Assembly: GCF_022682495.2 (NCBI RefSeq)
Contig: NC_071399.1
Span: 3,453,342 to 3,517,341 of the forward strand
DNA length: 64,000 nt
Direction of reading: 5' to 3'
Source of the DNA: Desmodus rotundus
Lineage: Eukaryota; Chordata; Mammalia; Chiroptera; Phyllostomidae
This document shows positions 12,145 to 23,525 of this stretch, piece after piece. The position numbers were made by a program, and so were the translations under genes. Numbering within the stretch: position 1 is the first letter of the stretch; the number at the start of each line of letters is the position of its first letter. Below the pieces are notes generated by a model. That model saw only the letters and a list, made by a program, of their open reading frames with translations. It searched no databases and was not told the origin of the DNA.

Positions 12145-13534
12145 GACTTAAAATTTCCATCATCCTTGATAAGTACGGTTCTGTATATCTCAGTGAGAAC
12201 AGTATGGTATTGATCTTTTTAAAAACACATATATACATGTACACATTTTAAAATACAGGAGCATGACTGTTTATAATATGCTTTCTCGTGTAACCACAGA
12301 AACATTTTCAAATCACTGATTTATAATCCCTCTGTATGTTAAGTAAGGTGTTTTATGATTATGTTTATACATTTCTATCTAGTTTTTAAAATTTCAACCT
12401 TGTTTATGGTATCTTTTAACTTAATTTTTAAACTTATGATAATTTTTAAATTATAAAAATTATTTAAGTCGACTTCCCCCCACCCAGATATCAAGAAACA
12501 AATTAGGTCTGTTGATTGCCTTTGTAAAATGAGAAATTTAGCATGCTTCTGCTTTCTTCTTTTTCTTAATGTCAGCACTTGGGAAAGACTCTGAGTACTT
12601 ATAACTGACCTGTATATTTTCGGTCTTCCACTTCAATGATTACCTTTGACATTTGCATTTTTATGACCATATAACTTAGATAGGCAGGATTCTTTAATAT
12701 ATTTTTAAATTCATAAACTTTTATATTAAAGTTGCTTGTTTTGATTAATTTTTTCAAAAGCCTGAACTTTTATGCAAGTAATTTTTAAGGAAGATAACAC
12801 AGGCAAATTGCCTTCTGCACACCTGCACTTATGACAGTGTCTTCCTGTCTGTCCTCCCTTCACACGCGAATGCGGCATTGGCTGGCTGCTCATAGATTAG
12901 CGATGTCACAGCAGTTCAGTGTAACGCGCTTGGCTTGTGTCCCCCCAGGGTTCTGGAATTCAGTGTGGTGCGGAGACACGATGCCAACCCAAGTTTTCCC
13001 AACTCGTACGCAGCACGCGAGACACTCTATATAGATGCTCTAGAGTTGTAAAACCATAATGTAACCCCTGAACTCGCCTTACTATATCTAGGTATAGGTC
13101 TTTCTTACAAACATTTTGTTTGAAGCAAGAGTACTACTTCCAGGGTTTGAATCAGGGTCTGCCTGATCACATGTACTATTAATATTTTTGCCTGCTCTGT
13201 GGCTTGCTTTTCACACTTCCTGATGTCTTAATGAACATAAATTTGTGACGTTAACATAGTCCAAAATGTGGCTATTTTTGGTGTCCTGTTCTCCCTATTC
13301 CCAAAACAAGGTTTTCCTATGAGTTTTCTTGTAAAGCTGTAATATTTTACCTTACATGTTTAGGTTTCCCATTTCTCTGGTGTTGGTGCTTTTTTGTGTT
13401 ATGTTAGATAGGGATTAAGATAGTTGTATATTTTTTCTATAAGGGTATTCAGCTGACCAACAAGCAGTTATTTTTTTTAATTTAATTGTTTTTATTTTTA
13501 TTTTTTTTGCCATTGAGATTCTTTTTTTTGTATT

Positions 13535-13700
13535 TGTTTATTTTTTTAATTTTTATTGTTATTCAATTACAGTTGTATGCCTTTTCTCCCCATCCCTCCA
13601 CCCCACCCCAGCTGAACCCACCTCCCTCCCCCACCTCCACCCACCCCCTTGATTTTGTCCATGTGTCCTTTATAGTAGCAGTTATTGAAAGGTCTCTTCT
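13535..13700 (-). mobile_element. Bat-type L1 3' end, antisense
   Basis: A T-rich stretch (the reversed poly-A) is followed by ttattcaattacagttgtat, a C-rich ccatccctccacccc tract and 'ttgtccatgtgtcctttata'. The same order appears reversed at 41125-41437 and, truncated, at 42814-42880. These are therefore three copies of one L1 3' UTR family. It is 5' truncated. Confidence 0.75.
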
Positions 13701-13859
13701 TCCCCCAGTTTACAGCATTGTCACCATCAAAAATCAGTGTCAGGAACACGAAGGGTCTCCACTAGAATCGTGTTCTGTACCATCAGTCAGGTTTTGAATC
13801 TCTGCGTCGCTACCACACTGTCCCAGTTATTCCAGCGTTATAGTCAGTGTTGTTAGCGA

Positions 13860-14060
13860 GCAGTGTAAACCTTCAGCTTCGTTCTCTTTCGTGAAGAGGG
13901 CCCCGACTATTCTTGGCCTTTTACCTTGCCCTGTGAACTGTAGAATAGCCTGTCAGGCAACACACAGCACACTACACATGCTGGAATTTGGGGGGCGATA
14001 GCACCGAGTCTGTAGACTTCGGAACTCTGAGGATCGACTAGGGGTGCGGCACCGGCCGGC
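13860..14060 (-). mobile_element. Older L1 ORF2 fragment, antisense
   Basis: Segments such as 'ccttttaccttgccctgtgaactgtagaatagcctgtca', 'catgctggaattt' and 'gagtctgtaga' follow the antisense order of the L1 ORF2 3' part. It has many substitutions and no open frame. Confidence 0.45.
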
Positions 14061-14639
14061 GTCCACTGTGGCTGGTCACAGCAGCTGTTCATCCCATGAT
14101 GGTGTGTTTCGGACCCCCAGTGCATACCCCTGATCGAGTGCCACTCAGCCCCCATCAGCTGGTTTTGGTAGACTTCAGGTTTTGCTCTTTCCCTGTTAAG
14201 AGATGATTTATTCTTTGTCCATCTTTCTAACCTGCTTGTCCCTCACATTGTGTCTCAAGACACTTGTGGATTAAAAGTATTAGTTATTAGTGCTACCTCT
14301 CAAAAGAAAACCGTAAGTCGATGTGGTGGCTGGAATATGGTGGCTGGGGGTGGTAAGAGGGGCCGGAAGCGCAAAGGGGAGAGTCAAAAGATAAATGAAG
14401 GTGTCCAAGTGAAGTCAGAAAATACAATTCAATTATACAGAATCGATATGTGGCTAAGTTTATTCGGGGTTTTTCCCCTTTAATTTTGTTGTATTAGAAA
14501 GCACTGCTGTGGATTCTTAATGTATAGTTCCTTTTTTATTTAGATTATATGCTGGACAGTAGAAGTGTACGATTTAACGTTTTGTAGCTGATTAGCATAA
14601 TTAGCATGAAAGAAATGTTGTAAGCTTCCTAGAAATCCC

Positions 14640-14850
14640 CTCACGGCTTCTGCCTGTGACTTCCTCCTTCCCAAAGACAACCCTCTCATAACTTCTAACT
14701 GTGTAGATTAATTTTGCTTGCTTTTGAACTTCTACAAATGGGATCATGCGATGTGTATCGTTTTGTGTTTGACTTTCAATCATCAGTACGTTTTAGGCTT
14801 CCTCCATGTTGTGTGAGACTCATTTTAATTATTGCTTAGTACCACCATGT
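14640..14850 (-). mobile_element. Old L1 fragment, antisense
   Basis: The pattern 'ttgcttgcttttgaacttctacaaatgggatcatgcgatgtgtatc..ttgtgtttgactttcaatca..tcctccatgttgtgtgaga' follows the antisense L1 ORF2 end (normally tataaatggaatcatacagtatgt .. ttcatccatgttg). It is diverged. Confidence 0.55.
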
Positions 14851-15629
14851 GCACCTCCAAGGTCAGGGGAATGTGTCCTTGGGGCACATGGGTGTGTCTG
14901 CCCCCCTCCGCCTCCCTGTGTGGCAGCCAAACTCCGCTTTGGACCCGTGTGGTGGCGAGTGGGCGAGAGTTGGCCCCTCCTCAAACCGTGGCAGATCTGT
15001 GCTATGTTTTGGTCCAGGACGGGAGCCCCAGGTGTCGTCCTGCCTGCCTGCCCTTCCAGCTTTTGCTTCTCTTCTGCCCGAGGTAGTTCCGGGGTTCAGG
15101 AAGGAGAGTCTTCTGTTCATCCCTAGAGGCAGATGAGGTTCTTTTACTGCTCCCCTGGTTCCCGTGTGTGCGGCTGCAGGTTTCCCTTCCTCGGGCAGGG
15201 ATATTGCTTCAAATGAGAGGAGGGTTCAGAGATGTCTACAGAGCTTCCTACCTGTCAGCTCTCAGTCGCTGGTTGCTTCCCACACGTCATAGCCACCAAG
15301 GTGGACTTTCTCTGACGCCCCCAGTCTTCCTCCTGCACCCCCAGCTGAGGCCTGCGGAGAAGATCTTCCAAGTAAGTGCCCACTCAGCTTGCCTCTGGGC
15401 CTCCCGTGGTTCTAAACTGGTGCTCTAGTTCACATTGGCCTTTAGGAATCAGGGGCAGTTATGTCTGATTTTTTCTTACTCTCTTCTATGGAGTCACTGC
15501 TTCCTCCCATGCCCTGCTTTGTCTCTTCATAGAGGAGCTTTTTACTCTTTAGAATTCCCTTGATTGCTTTGCAGCCTGACAATTTAACATTAACTCCCTC
15601 TAGAGAGAATTCACTTGTGCTTTTGAAAA

Positions 15630-15770
15630 TCATTAGTGAAGGGAAAGGGACTCAGGGCTGTGGACAACAGGGTGATGATTTCTGGTCTGGGGGGCAGGGG
15701 GGTAGAAGGGGACTAAATGGTAATGGAAAAAATACAGTAAAGATTACATTTTTTAAAAAAGAAAGAAAAG
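15630..15770 (+). repeat. LINE-like 3' tail, class uncertain
   Basis: It ends in ggactaaatggtaatgg followed by an A-rich tail containing aaaatacagtaaag. A closely similar ending occurs on the opposite strand at 52965-53060. The shared end suggests a retrotransposed family, but I cannot name it. Confidence 0.4.
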
Positions 15771-17689
15771 CATTAGTGCAGGGATGATCGCCCTAACACA
15801 ATCATTGAATAAACTGATTTGAAGCTGACCCTTGGTCCTTGTAAGAGATGGTCTATTTCTGCTTCATCCTTGGCCTTGAGCCGTAGACCCAGATGGAACG
15901 TGCTGAAAGGTCACCATTATTAGATCATCGTTTCCCTCGGCAGCATCTGAACTCCATTGCTCCTCCAGCCCCGGGAGATTTCCAGGCGTGGCCATAGCTT
16001 CTCAGGACGTCAGCCTCTAGTTTCATGTAGGCAAATCCTGTGGGGGAGGATGTAGCACCCCACCCCCACCACCATCAAAGAAAAAGAGCTTGGCTAGACT
16101 CTTTGGGCTTCTCTTCGGACACCCCTTCTCCATTTAAGATTTTTGTCCACCTTTCCTAGTTGTCCTCGGTGGGGGAACTGGAGTATATATGCTGTGCTTG
16201 TCTGCCCTTGCTGGAAGCCAGGGTCTTATAAATGACAATCTTTTAAAACTAAAGAATCATTCTGACTTTGCGAAGCACCCCTATTAAACTGTATTATCTG
16301 CTCTGTGACTCAGACTTCCTTCTGACACTTTGATGGAGGATTTTAATCCACGTAGGGTGGATGAATCCCCCAGAGTGTAGTGATACAATGCTTTTGACAG
16401 CTGCCTTCCACTAGTTTTGGTTCCTTCAGAGGAGTATCTGTTCATAGGGAGAGTAGGCAGACAGGTGATCCCAGGTGTGTGTCAACCTCTGCAGCACCTC
16501 CAACAGTAGGAACATCCCACCTCCTGAGTGTCTCTTTCGCAGCCCTGCCCTCTAACCTGCCCAGCCCTGGTCCTAGGCAGGTCAGATGCAGGCATATGGA
16601 AGGGCATGAATATCTTGTATGTTCTGCATTCTGCCCTGTGTGATTGAACACGCAATGGCCTGTGCTTGCTTGACACATTCCTTCTAGTTTGTTGGGAAGT
16701 TCGTGTAAGTGTCCTTGCCATGTCACATGGTAATGGGGACAGGGCTCGCTGAGAGTTAACAGCAGGAAGTACAATAGGTAAGAAGACACACCTGACAAGG
16801 ATGAACTCAGGAGGAGAAAGGATAGGCTGCAGATGCCAGCATTTCAGAGGATTAAGCCAGTATCTTGGTCTGAGAGATCAGATAAGGCTGGACAGAAGAA
16901 ATCGAAATGTAGAATCAAAGAAGATATGACTAAGACCAGACAAGATAAGATTTAGATAGCGGGGGCAACGTCATTTAAACCGGCCTGAGTACAGGAAAAC
17001 ATTATCAAGTTTAGGCAGAGAGAGCAGAAATGAACATTGCGGGACCTGGTACAAACAGGTTCACATAAAATTACAACCAGAGAACTTTTAGTACGTTCAG
17101 TTCTAGGCCAGGGACTGTGGTTTGATTTTATTAATAGTTCCCTTATTTAGGGTAGAGTGCTGGCGAGTGGCAGATACCACCAGCTTCTCAGCATGACAGC
17201 AGGGGCCGACTCCATTTGCGTAACATTGCCGTATTCTAACCACCCTAACAAAGAATGGAAAGAGCCTCTGCAGCGGGTGAAGGAAAACAAAGTGGGAACA
17301 TTGCACCCGCATGAATGGGTCACGCGAGATGTGCCGATACATTTTCCTCTTGTGAAAAGACTCATCTTACTTACATATTTTTCAGTGATTAATTGTTAGG
17401 GACTGAAAAAAAAAAAGATAACTCAGATTCTTCCTATAAATAAATATCTCTTGCTATATTTATTTAATTAAAAAGTATCCTGTCTTCTGTAACTTTTCTG
17501 CTAAAGGACCTAGATTGTCATAACACTATAAACCCGGTAAACCTTGCTGAATTCCTACAGTCATTAAACCCCGAGGTCCTAATGGAGGGAAAGTAAGTTT
17601 ACTGATTTTATTAACTAACCTCCATGGAGTATGCCTGTCTACCTGACTCAGGAGTGCTGGTTCCCAATATCACGAGGGGCCACGCATCA

Positions 17690-18130
17690 GTTAGCTATCG
17701 TCGCAAAAATATTTGTTACAAACCTCTCCAAGTCTTAGTAAAATGTAACAATAAGCGGGTATTGTGCTCACAAGTGTGATGCTAGGGTTTTCCTGGCGTG
17801 TCTGGCTTAGCCGCAGGGTTCTGCTCCTCGCTGGAGGTCTGGGACGTGTCTGAGACCACCCTGTCCCTGTGCCTGGTGTCCCTCTCCCACCAGACAGGCA
17901 GCCAGGGCGTGTTCCTCTCATGCCGGTGGCAGAGGCACGAGGGTGGGGATGGAAGCTACTCGTGTGCCGGGGCTTGCACACTCTGACTCCTGCCCATGTG
18001 CCATGAGGCAAAACAAGTCGTGTGGCAAGTCCAGAGGCAATAGGCGTCCCCGATGGGGTCCAGACAAGTATTCAGACGCAGAGAGATGGAGAAAGGTCAG
18101 GACCAGCAATCAGACCACGTTTGGACATTG
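17690..18130 (-). repeat. Possible old LTR-like interspersed repeat
   Basis: The start ('agttagctatcgtcgcaaaaatatttgttacaaacc..gtcttagtaaaatgtaacaataagcgggtattgtgctcac') resembles widespread old mammalian repeats with a 'ctgtgtaacaaaccacc .. cttagtggcttaaaacaacaa' beginning. The match fades after about 100 bases, so class and right edge are uncertain. Confidence 0.3.
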
Positions 18131-19049
18131 CTGCCTGCAGTAAGTTTCCTGGCATTGTGAAACATCGTGCTTTATTGTCTTGATTCCTTGGTCACGGTGG
18201 CACTTAGCCTTTGATTATTGTCATTTCTGTCTGTCGCTAAACTTAACGGGGGGAGATGTGGAATAGGTGCCACCCTGACTGTCCTTCCTGTCTCAGTTGC
18301 TGCCAAGCGATGGGGACATGTTTCCCCCCTGAGGTCAGCTCAGGGTGTGGGCTCTGCACTCCATTCAGTTGTAACCGATGAAGCAGGTGCGAGAGTTAAA
18401 AACCACCTGCCATTCTCACGCTAAAGGAACAGGTTCTATTCACTCTGAGTTCATCCAAATACCTGCAGTGCAATAAGAACTAGGTCTTTCTATGCAAGAT
18501 AGAGATGACATGGTGTGAAATATCTTGCTCTTCTTAATTCTGGCAAATACGGCAATGTGCTCATGGAAAATTGCCAGGAAGTAAGACGTAAGGCCTAACG
18601 CGTGCCCTACAAACAAGGCATTAATGTTGACTACGTTGGAGATACACTGCTATACCAAATACATACTTGATGTCTGGGGTGATTATAAAATAATTTTACC
18701 AATTCAAGTTTACATTTTTGTTTACCCTTTTAAAAAGTTTCTTAAATGATTTGGTAGCCCATTTCCCTCCGAGAAAGTGCATAGGGTGGGCCCCCCTTCG
18801 CTGGTTGGTGAGCACATTACCTGTCACTGGGATCTGCCTCCTCAGACCCTTTCAGTCCTGTGCACCTTCGGGTCCTGTGAACCGCCCCAGGCGACAGGCT
18901 CTTCTCGCTCATGAGTGTTCACTCCACGCTTTGCGTCTTCTATACAGATCTGGTTAAGGCATGGTCCTTTGCCTTGGGGAACTCACCACTTATATTTACA
19001 CAAATAATCACTATCCAATGCAAACAAATACAAATTTAAAAGCAAACCA

Positions 19050-19480
19050 GTGAGGGATTTGGGGCATTTGAGAAAGGCTTCAAAGAAGAGGGATATTTAA
19101 GTTGGGTCTTGAAAGAGCTTGTTATTCACAGAAAAAGGGGAAGGGGAAGGACAGTTCAGGCAAAAGCATTTAAAAACCTCAAGGCATAAAGTTGCAACGG
19201 TCTAGAATATGCTTAGAAACTGCAGTGCAAGTGGGGAGATTAGTAAGGAAACTCTTTTATTAGTGTATACAAGACATGAGGGGTTTCACCAGAACCGTGG
19301 CATTGGGGGTGGAGAGGAGCACCTCTTGAAGAGACATGTTGAAAAGTAGTTTGATAAGACCTGGTGATCAGGTGGAGGAGGAAAGACTCAAAGGTGATTA
19401 CACCTTGGGTTCCTGCCTGGAGTATAATGCTAGTCCATGGAGTAGGGGATGCAGGAGGAAGTGAGGGATGTTTGGGAGTG
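19050..19480 (+). repeat. Ancient interspersed repeat, class uncertain
   Basis: Segments such as 'gagaaaggcttcaaagaagag', 'taagttgggtcttgaaagagc' and 'ggggaaggacagttcaggca' follow a well known old mammalian repeat pattern (aggcttcc..gagctgggccttgaagg..ggcattccaggca). I cannot assign its name with confidence. No coding potential. Confidence 0.4.
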
Positions 19481-20991
19481 ATGGGAAGGGGAGGCCTCCC
19501 TCACAGGCTTCACACATGGTCACCCTGAGATTACCTGGTGAGGGGCTGAGGGCTTACAGGCGGGTCGGTGGTTGGGAATGGAGTGTGGGGGCTTGGCGGG
19601 GGTGACGTTGGCTGGTTTATTAGAAGCCAGACTGGAGCCACCGAAGTGGTGGCGAGGCAGTGAGTGTAGGGCAGCTGCTAGATGCAGGGTCAAGGTGGGG
19701 AAAAAGAGCTCAGTGCAGGACACAGTCACAGGACTGTAGCTCTACATAATATAAGCAGTGGACAAGAGAGAGCAATGGATGGGGGCAAATGCAGAGGGCG
19801 AGGCAAAGCAGGGCAGTCACATGCTGGGCACTTAGTTAGGGGCAAAGGGCTCCGGGGAAACTCCAAGGGCAGGACAGAAAGCGTGGGCCAGATCTGGGGA
19901 AGTCACCAAGATGAAAGCAAAGTAAGCAACAGGTTCTTCCAGTCCAGGAACTGCGTCTAGCAGGCTGCAAGCAGATGTTACTGAAAATACTCTCAGAGGA
20001 AAAGGAGGAAGTCTGAAGAACAGTGCCATGTTCCATTGAGACATTTTTTGAACAACCATAAGGCTGGTCTCAATGAGCTGCAGTGACTCTTATATGTCAT
20101 ACAAGTATATCTATGTCGGAACAAAAGCTATCTTGCTTTGGGGGCATGAAAAATGAAATATTCAAAATACTCAATTTTTTTTTGCTTTCTACCCCATTAC
20201 ATCCTTCTTCCTTTCCTTCCATCATTTTTTTTCTTCACTGAGGTGCAAGGTTTTGATGAGTTTGAAAAGACTCAGAACCTGTTACATGATGGGTGACATC
20301 CCTAGGGTGATGCCCCTAAACTTTAGAGAGGATATTTTGAAGTTCAAATAGTCTCCCAGTATACCAAGAAGTCTCCTATTTAGCATGGCTAGAAAATCCT
20401 CCTAGAAATGAGTAAAATTAAAATGAAATAGAATTTATGTGATTTTGATTCTCTGTTGGACGTATTTGGAAGCCATTCAGTCAGGTATTGGCTATAAACT
20501 TCTGCAGACATGAAGGTTGATAATCGGCTGAGCTGGAAGCAAATAGAAATAAAGGAGTGAACCTAGCAGCTTTCTTCTAGTTGTACGTCTGACTCCTAAG
20601 GTTGTAAATGAAACTGATTTTCTGCTTCTTTTTTTTCCCCCCTGGATTCCTTACTGCTAATGTGGTGACTTCTAGAAATTTGCCTGCTTCTTGAAAAACT
20701 TACATCTAAGATGTTTTTTGGAATGGAAACTGACAACCAAATATACTATTTGATATAGCATTCTCTGGTACCATACAACAACATAATTATTGTTTTATTT
20801 ATTTTTTTCTTAGTTGAACATAGGCCTCCATTTTCTGGTATAGCATTGTTTTTACCGATTCAGGTTATTTGTAAATTAGGAGACTGTTTCAGCTGAAATG
20901 TGTGTGCAAGTCTCGCTCCTTGTCCCGAACAACACTTCCCAAGGCAGGTTGGGCAAAGCTGCTTGGTTGAAACACGCTGTTGTTACTTCAG

Positions 20992-21080
20992 GTGCGGAGA
21001 AGTAGAAACACGGTATGGCTTGGATGACTTCCATTTCAAAGTGGTTTGAGCAAGATGATTGGTATGAAGGACTACAAAGA
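20992..21080 (+). other. WDR17: WDR17 exon 2 (5' UTR end plus first coding exon)
   Basis: The acceptor ttacttcag ends at 20991 and the donor gtaagc starts at 21081. The first 23 bases are 5' UTR. A start codon at 21015 has G at -3 and G at +4, a strong context. The 22 residues encoded (MAWMTSISKWFEQDDWYEGL then QR) end in phase 0. They match the N-terminus I recall for the long human WDR17 isoform. Confidence 0.88.
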
Positions 21081-23494
21081 GTAAGCTATGTTTACATTGT
21101 AATTACAATTCTGTGTGTGTGTGTTTTCCATTTTACTTTTCATGCAGTTTTATTACTCTGTCGTTTATACTGGGGACATTTTTGCATTGCTAAAGTCTGA
21201 CTTAAAATCAGATACTTATTTGATAGATTTAAGAGCAGAGGTAAGAAGGTAGTACATACAAATAATCATAACTATAAATTGAAGAAAAGGCATCTTTTTC
21301 TATCCTAGTTTTAGAAGAATTCATAGTGTTTTCAGATTGTTTTAGGCTTTAAATACAGGGCGGGCAAAAGTAGGTTTATACAGAGTTTATTCTTGCATTA
21401 TTATTTCTTAATTATTGTATTATTTTCCACATGAACAACTGTAAACCTACGTTTGTCCCAGCCTTTATAAACTGGGATTTCTTCTAATGAGATTAATGTG
21501 TAAAATAGCAATAATTTCAGTGAGGTCATTTTACATAAAGAAAAATATTTAATGAAATAGATGTGTATAATAATACGCTTAAAACTTTTCTGAAGAAGAG
21601 TGCCATGTTATAGTTGATAAATTTCTAGGCAATTAATTATGTTTCAAAAGGATTTGCATGGTTACTATGGCAACTTTTGCATAGTATTTTGAAAAGCTGT
21701 TCTGACCTATTATTGCAACAGTACAAAACTACCATTTAAAAGGGCACCTCTCCAGAATGCATTTAGTTTAGAATAACGTATGATTTCTCTTGGGCTATTT
21801 TTACCTTTTTAACGGACAGTTTCTCAATTACTGAAATGAAGGCCATTTGTGGATTTTTTCATTAATGGGTGGACCCAGGAGCCAGGCCCTCTCTGTGACG
21901 TCTCACCCTCTTTTCCCGGTGTCAGTGGTGGGCCGGTGCTACCGAAGACGCACCGTGCTGGGTTCGTCTTTTTCCTTACTTCCTCAGATTTCCATTCTCT
22001 TCACGTTCACATCTTCTCAGCATTCTAGTGCTTTTTAACTATTCCTATTTTTTTTAAAGCTACTTAAAAAAAAGATTTTATTTATTTTTAGAGAAAGGGG
22101 AAGGGAGGAAAGGAGAGAGGGAGAGAAACATCCATGTGCGAGAGAAACGTCCATCGGTGTGTCTCTCGCACGCCCCCAGCTAGGGCCTGGCCCGCAGCCC
22201 AGGCATGTAATTGTTCAGCAGTAAATTCTCAGCTGTTTAAAGCCTCTTGCCTCTTCTCTAGATTTTTTTTTCTTCAGCTGTGAATCACACTGGTAAACAG
22301 CTCTGAAGTCTGTAAATGTCTAACTCTGGAGAAAACCCCTGTCATACTGTGAACCCTAAAGCTCTTTGCAGGGAGAGGTCGTGAATAGCTTTCCATCCTG
22401 AATTCCAGTCTTACCCATGAATGATGAAGTATGTCAGCTTCTGGGCTGGACAGTAGCACCCCAGTCCCACTGGACACATACACACACACGCACACACACT
22501 ATCGTGTCAGCCTCCTGTGTGTTACAGGTGTGTGTGTTGTGAATGGACCAAGTGCATTTCTGATGTTGAATCAGGGAGCCTGGTTTCACATGCAGCCCAT
22601 GCACTCCTCCGCGGGAGGGGACAGGGATGACAGTCTCATTTAGGGGAGAGGGGTGACTGAGTCTAAGAAAAATGCCTTTTCCTAAGTTGAGTGTTTCTTT
22701 ACAGTGACTTTGGGTCAGCTCATGGAGAGTAGGAGGATCCACAGTCCTCCCCTCCACCGTAAAGGCAGACCTCCAGTCTGCCCTTTATTAATACCGTTGG
22801 CCTTTATAAATGAGTTCCTGGTTCTGAGACACTTTATCATAAGCTGCTCTAGACATAGTTTGACCCCCAGATCACTGAATTGTCTTCGTGAGTTTGAGCT
22901 CCTCCTGGCTCAAGTTTTGATCGGTTCTTATACGGACTTCGATGAGAAAGAAAGATTCTATTATAAATAATGAAATTTGACACATGAGTATTGACTTTAA
23001 TTTTCCCTAAAAATCCAGCTTATTATTTTTCAGATCATGTGTATGTGCATATAAACCCTATATGCCAGAATTCAGCACAGCAAACTTTTCAGTAGATTTT
23101 TTGTTAAACATTCACAGAAAGAGACAGAGATAAGATGGATTTTTTAGTTGAAAATTGTAGTTTGAACATGTTGTATTTGAAAAGTCACATGCGGTTGTGA
23201 GTTTGATCTTTAGAGCACTAAGTTGGCCTTTATGCATTGATATAATTAATGTTAATGGCATATATATTTCTACAGACACAGAGACACATATTATCAACTT
23301 GATTTTAGCTTAGTTTTATAATTTTACTTTTGACAGTGTTATAATGTGTTTTAAATTTTATTATGACCATTTCATGTAATACTCTTGCATTTTCAAAAGT
23401 GAGCTCTCATACTATAGCATCTAATGAAAATACACTCATCACTGTTCAAAATATTTTATACACTTACTGTGCAAAGCATCTTCACTCTAATTAT

Positions 23495-23525
<31 letters not shown>

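Larger units (their letters stand above)
6161..20991 (+). other. WDR17: WDR17 intron 1 (5' UTR intron), about 14.8 kb
   Basis: The intron is bounded by the donor gtaagg at 6161 and the acceptor ttacttcag at 20983-20991. It contains an inverted repeat pair (6871-7098 and 8389-8625), MER5-type elements (10210-10470, 11960-12144), antisense L1 pieces (13535-14850), a LINE-like tail (15630-15770), a possible LTR-like repeat (17690-18130) and another old repeat (19050-19480). The remaining sequence is unique and AT-rich, and I see no gene in it. Confidence 0.6.

Noticed and set aside
14832..15136. Overlapping 80-105 codon frames on both strands
   Set aside because: GC-rich local block, no homology seen, no splice sites joining it to WDR17.
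17157..17399. 80-codon open frame in intron 1
   Set aside because: No family recognised and an overlapping frame on the other strand of equal length; no support.
22478..23520. Spaced CA and GT runs considered as a CRISPR-like or tandem array
   Set aside because: Simple dinucleotide microsatellites without unique spacers; the rest of the window is a mammalian gene.
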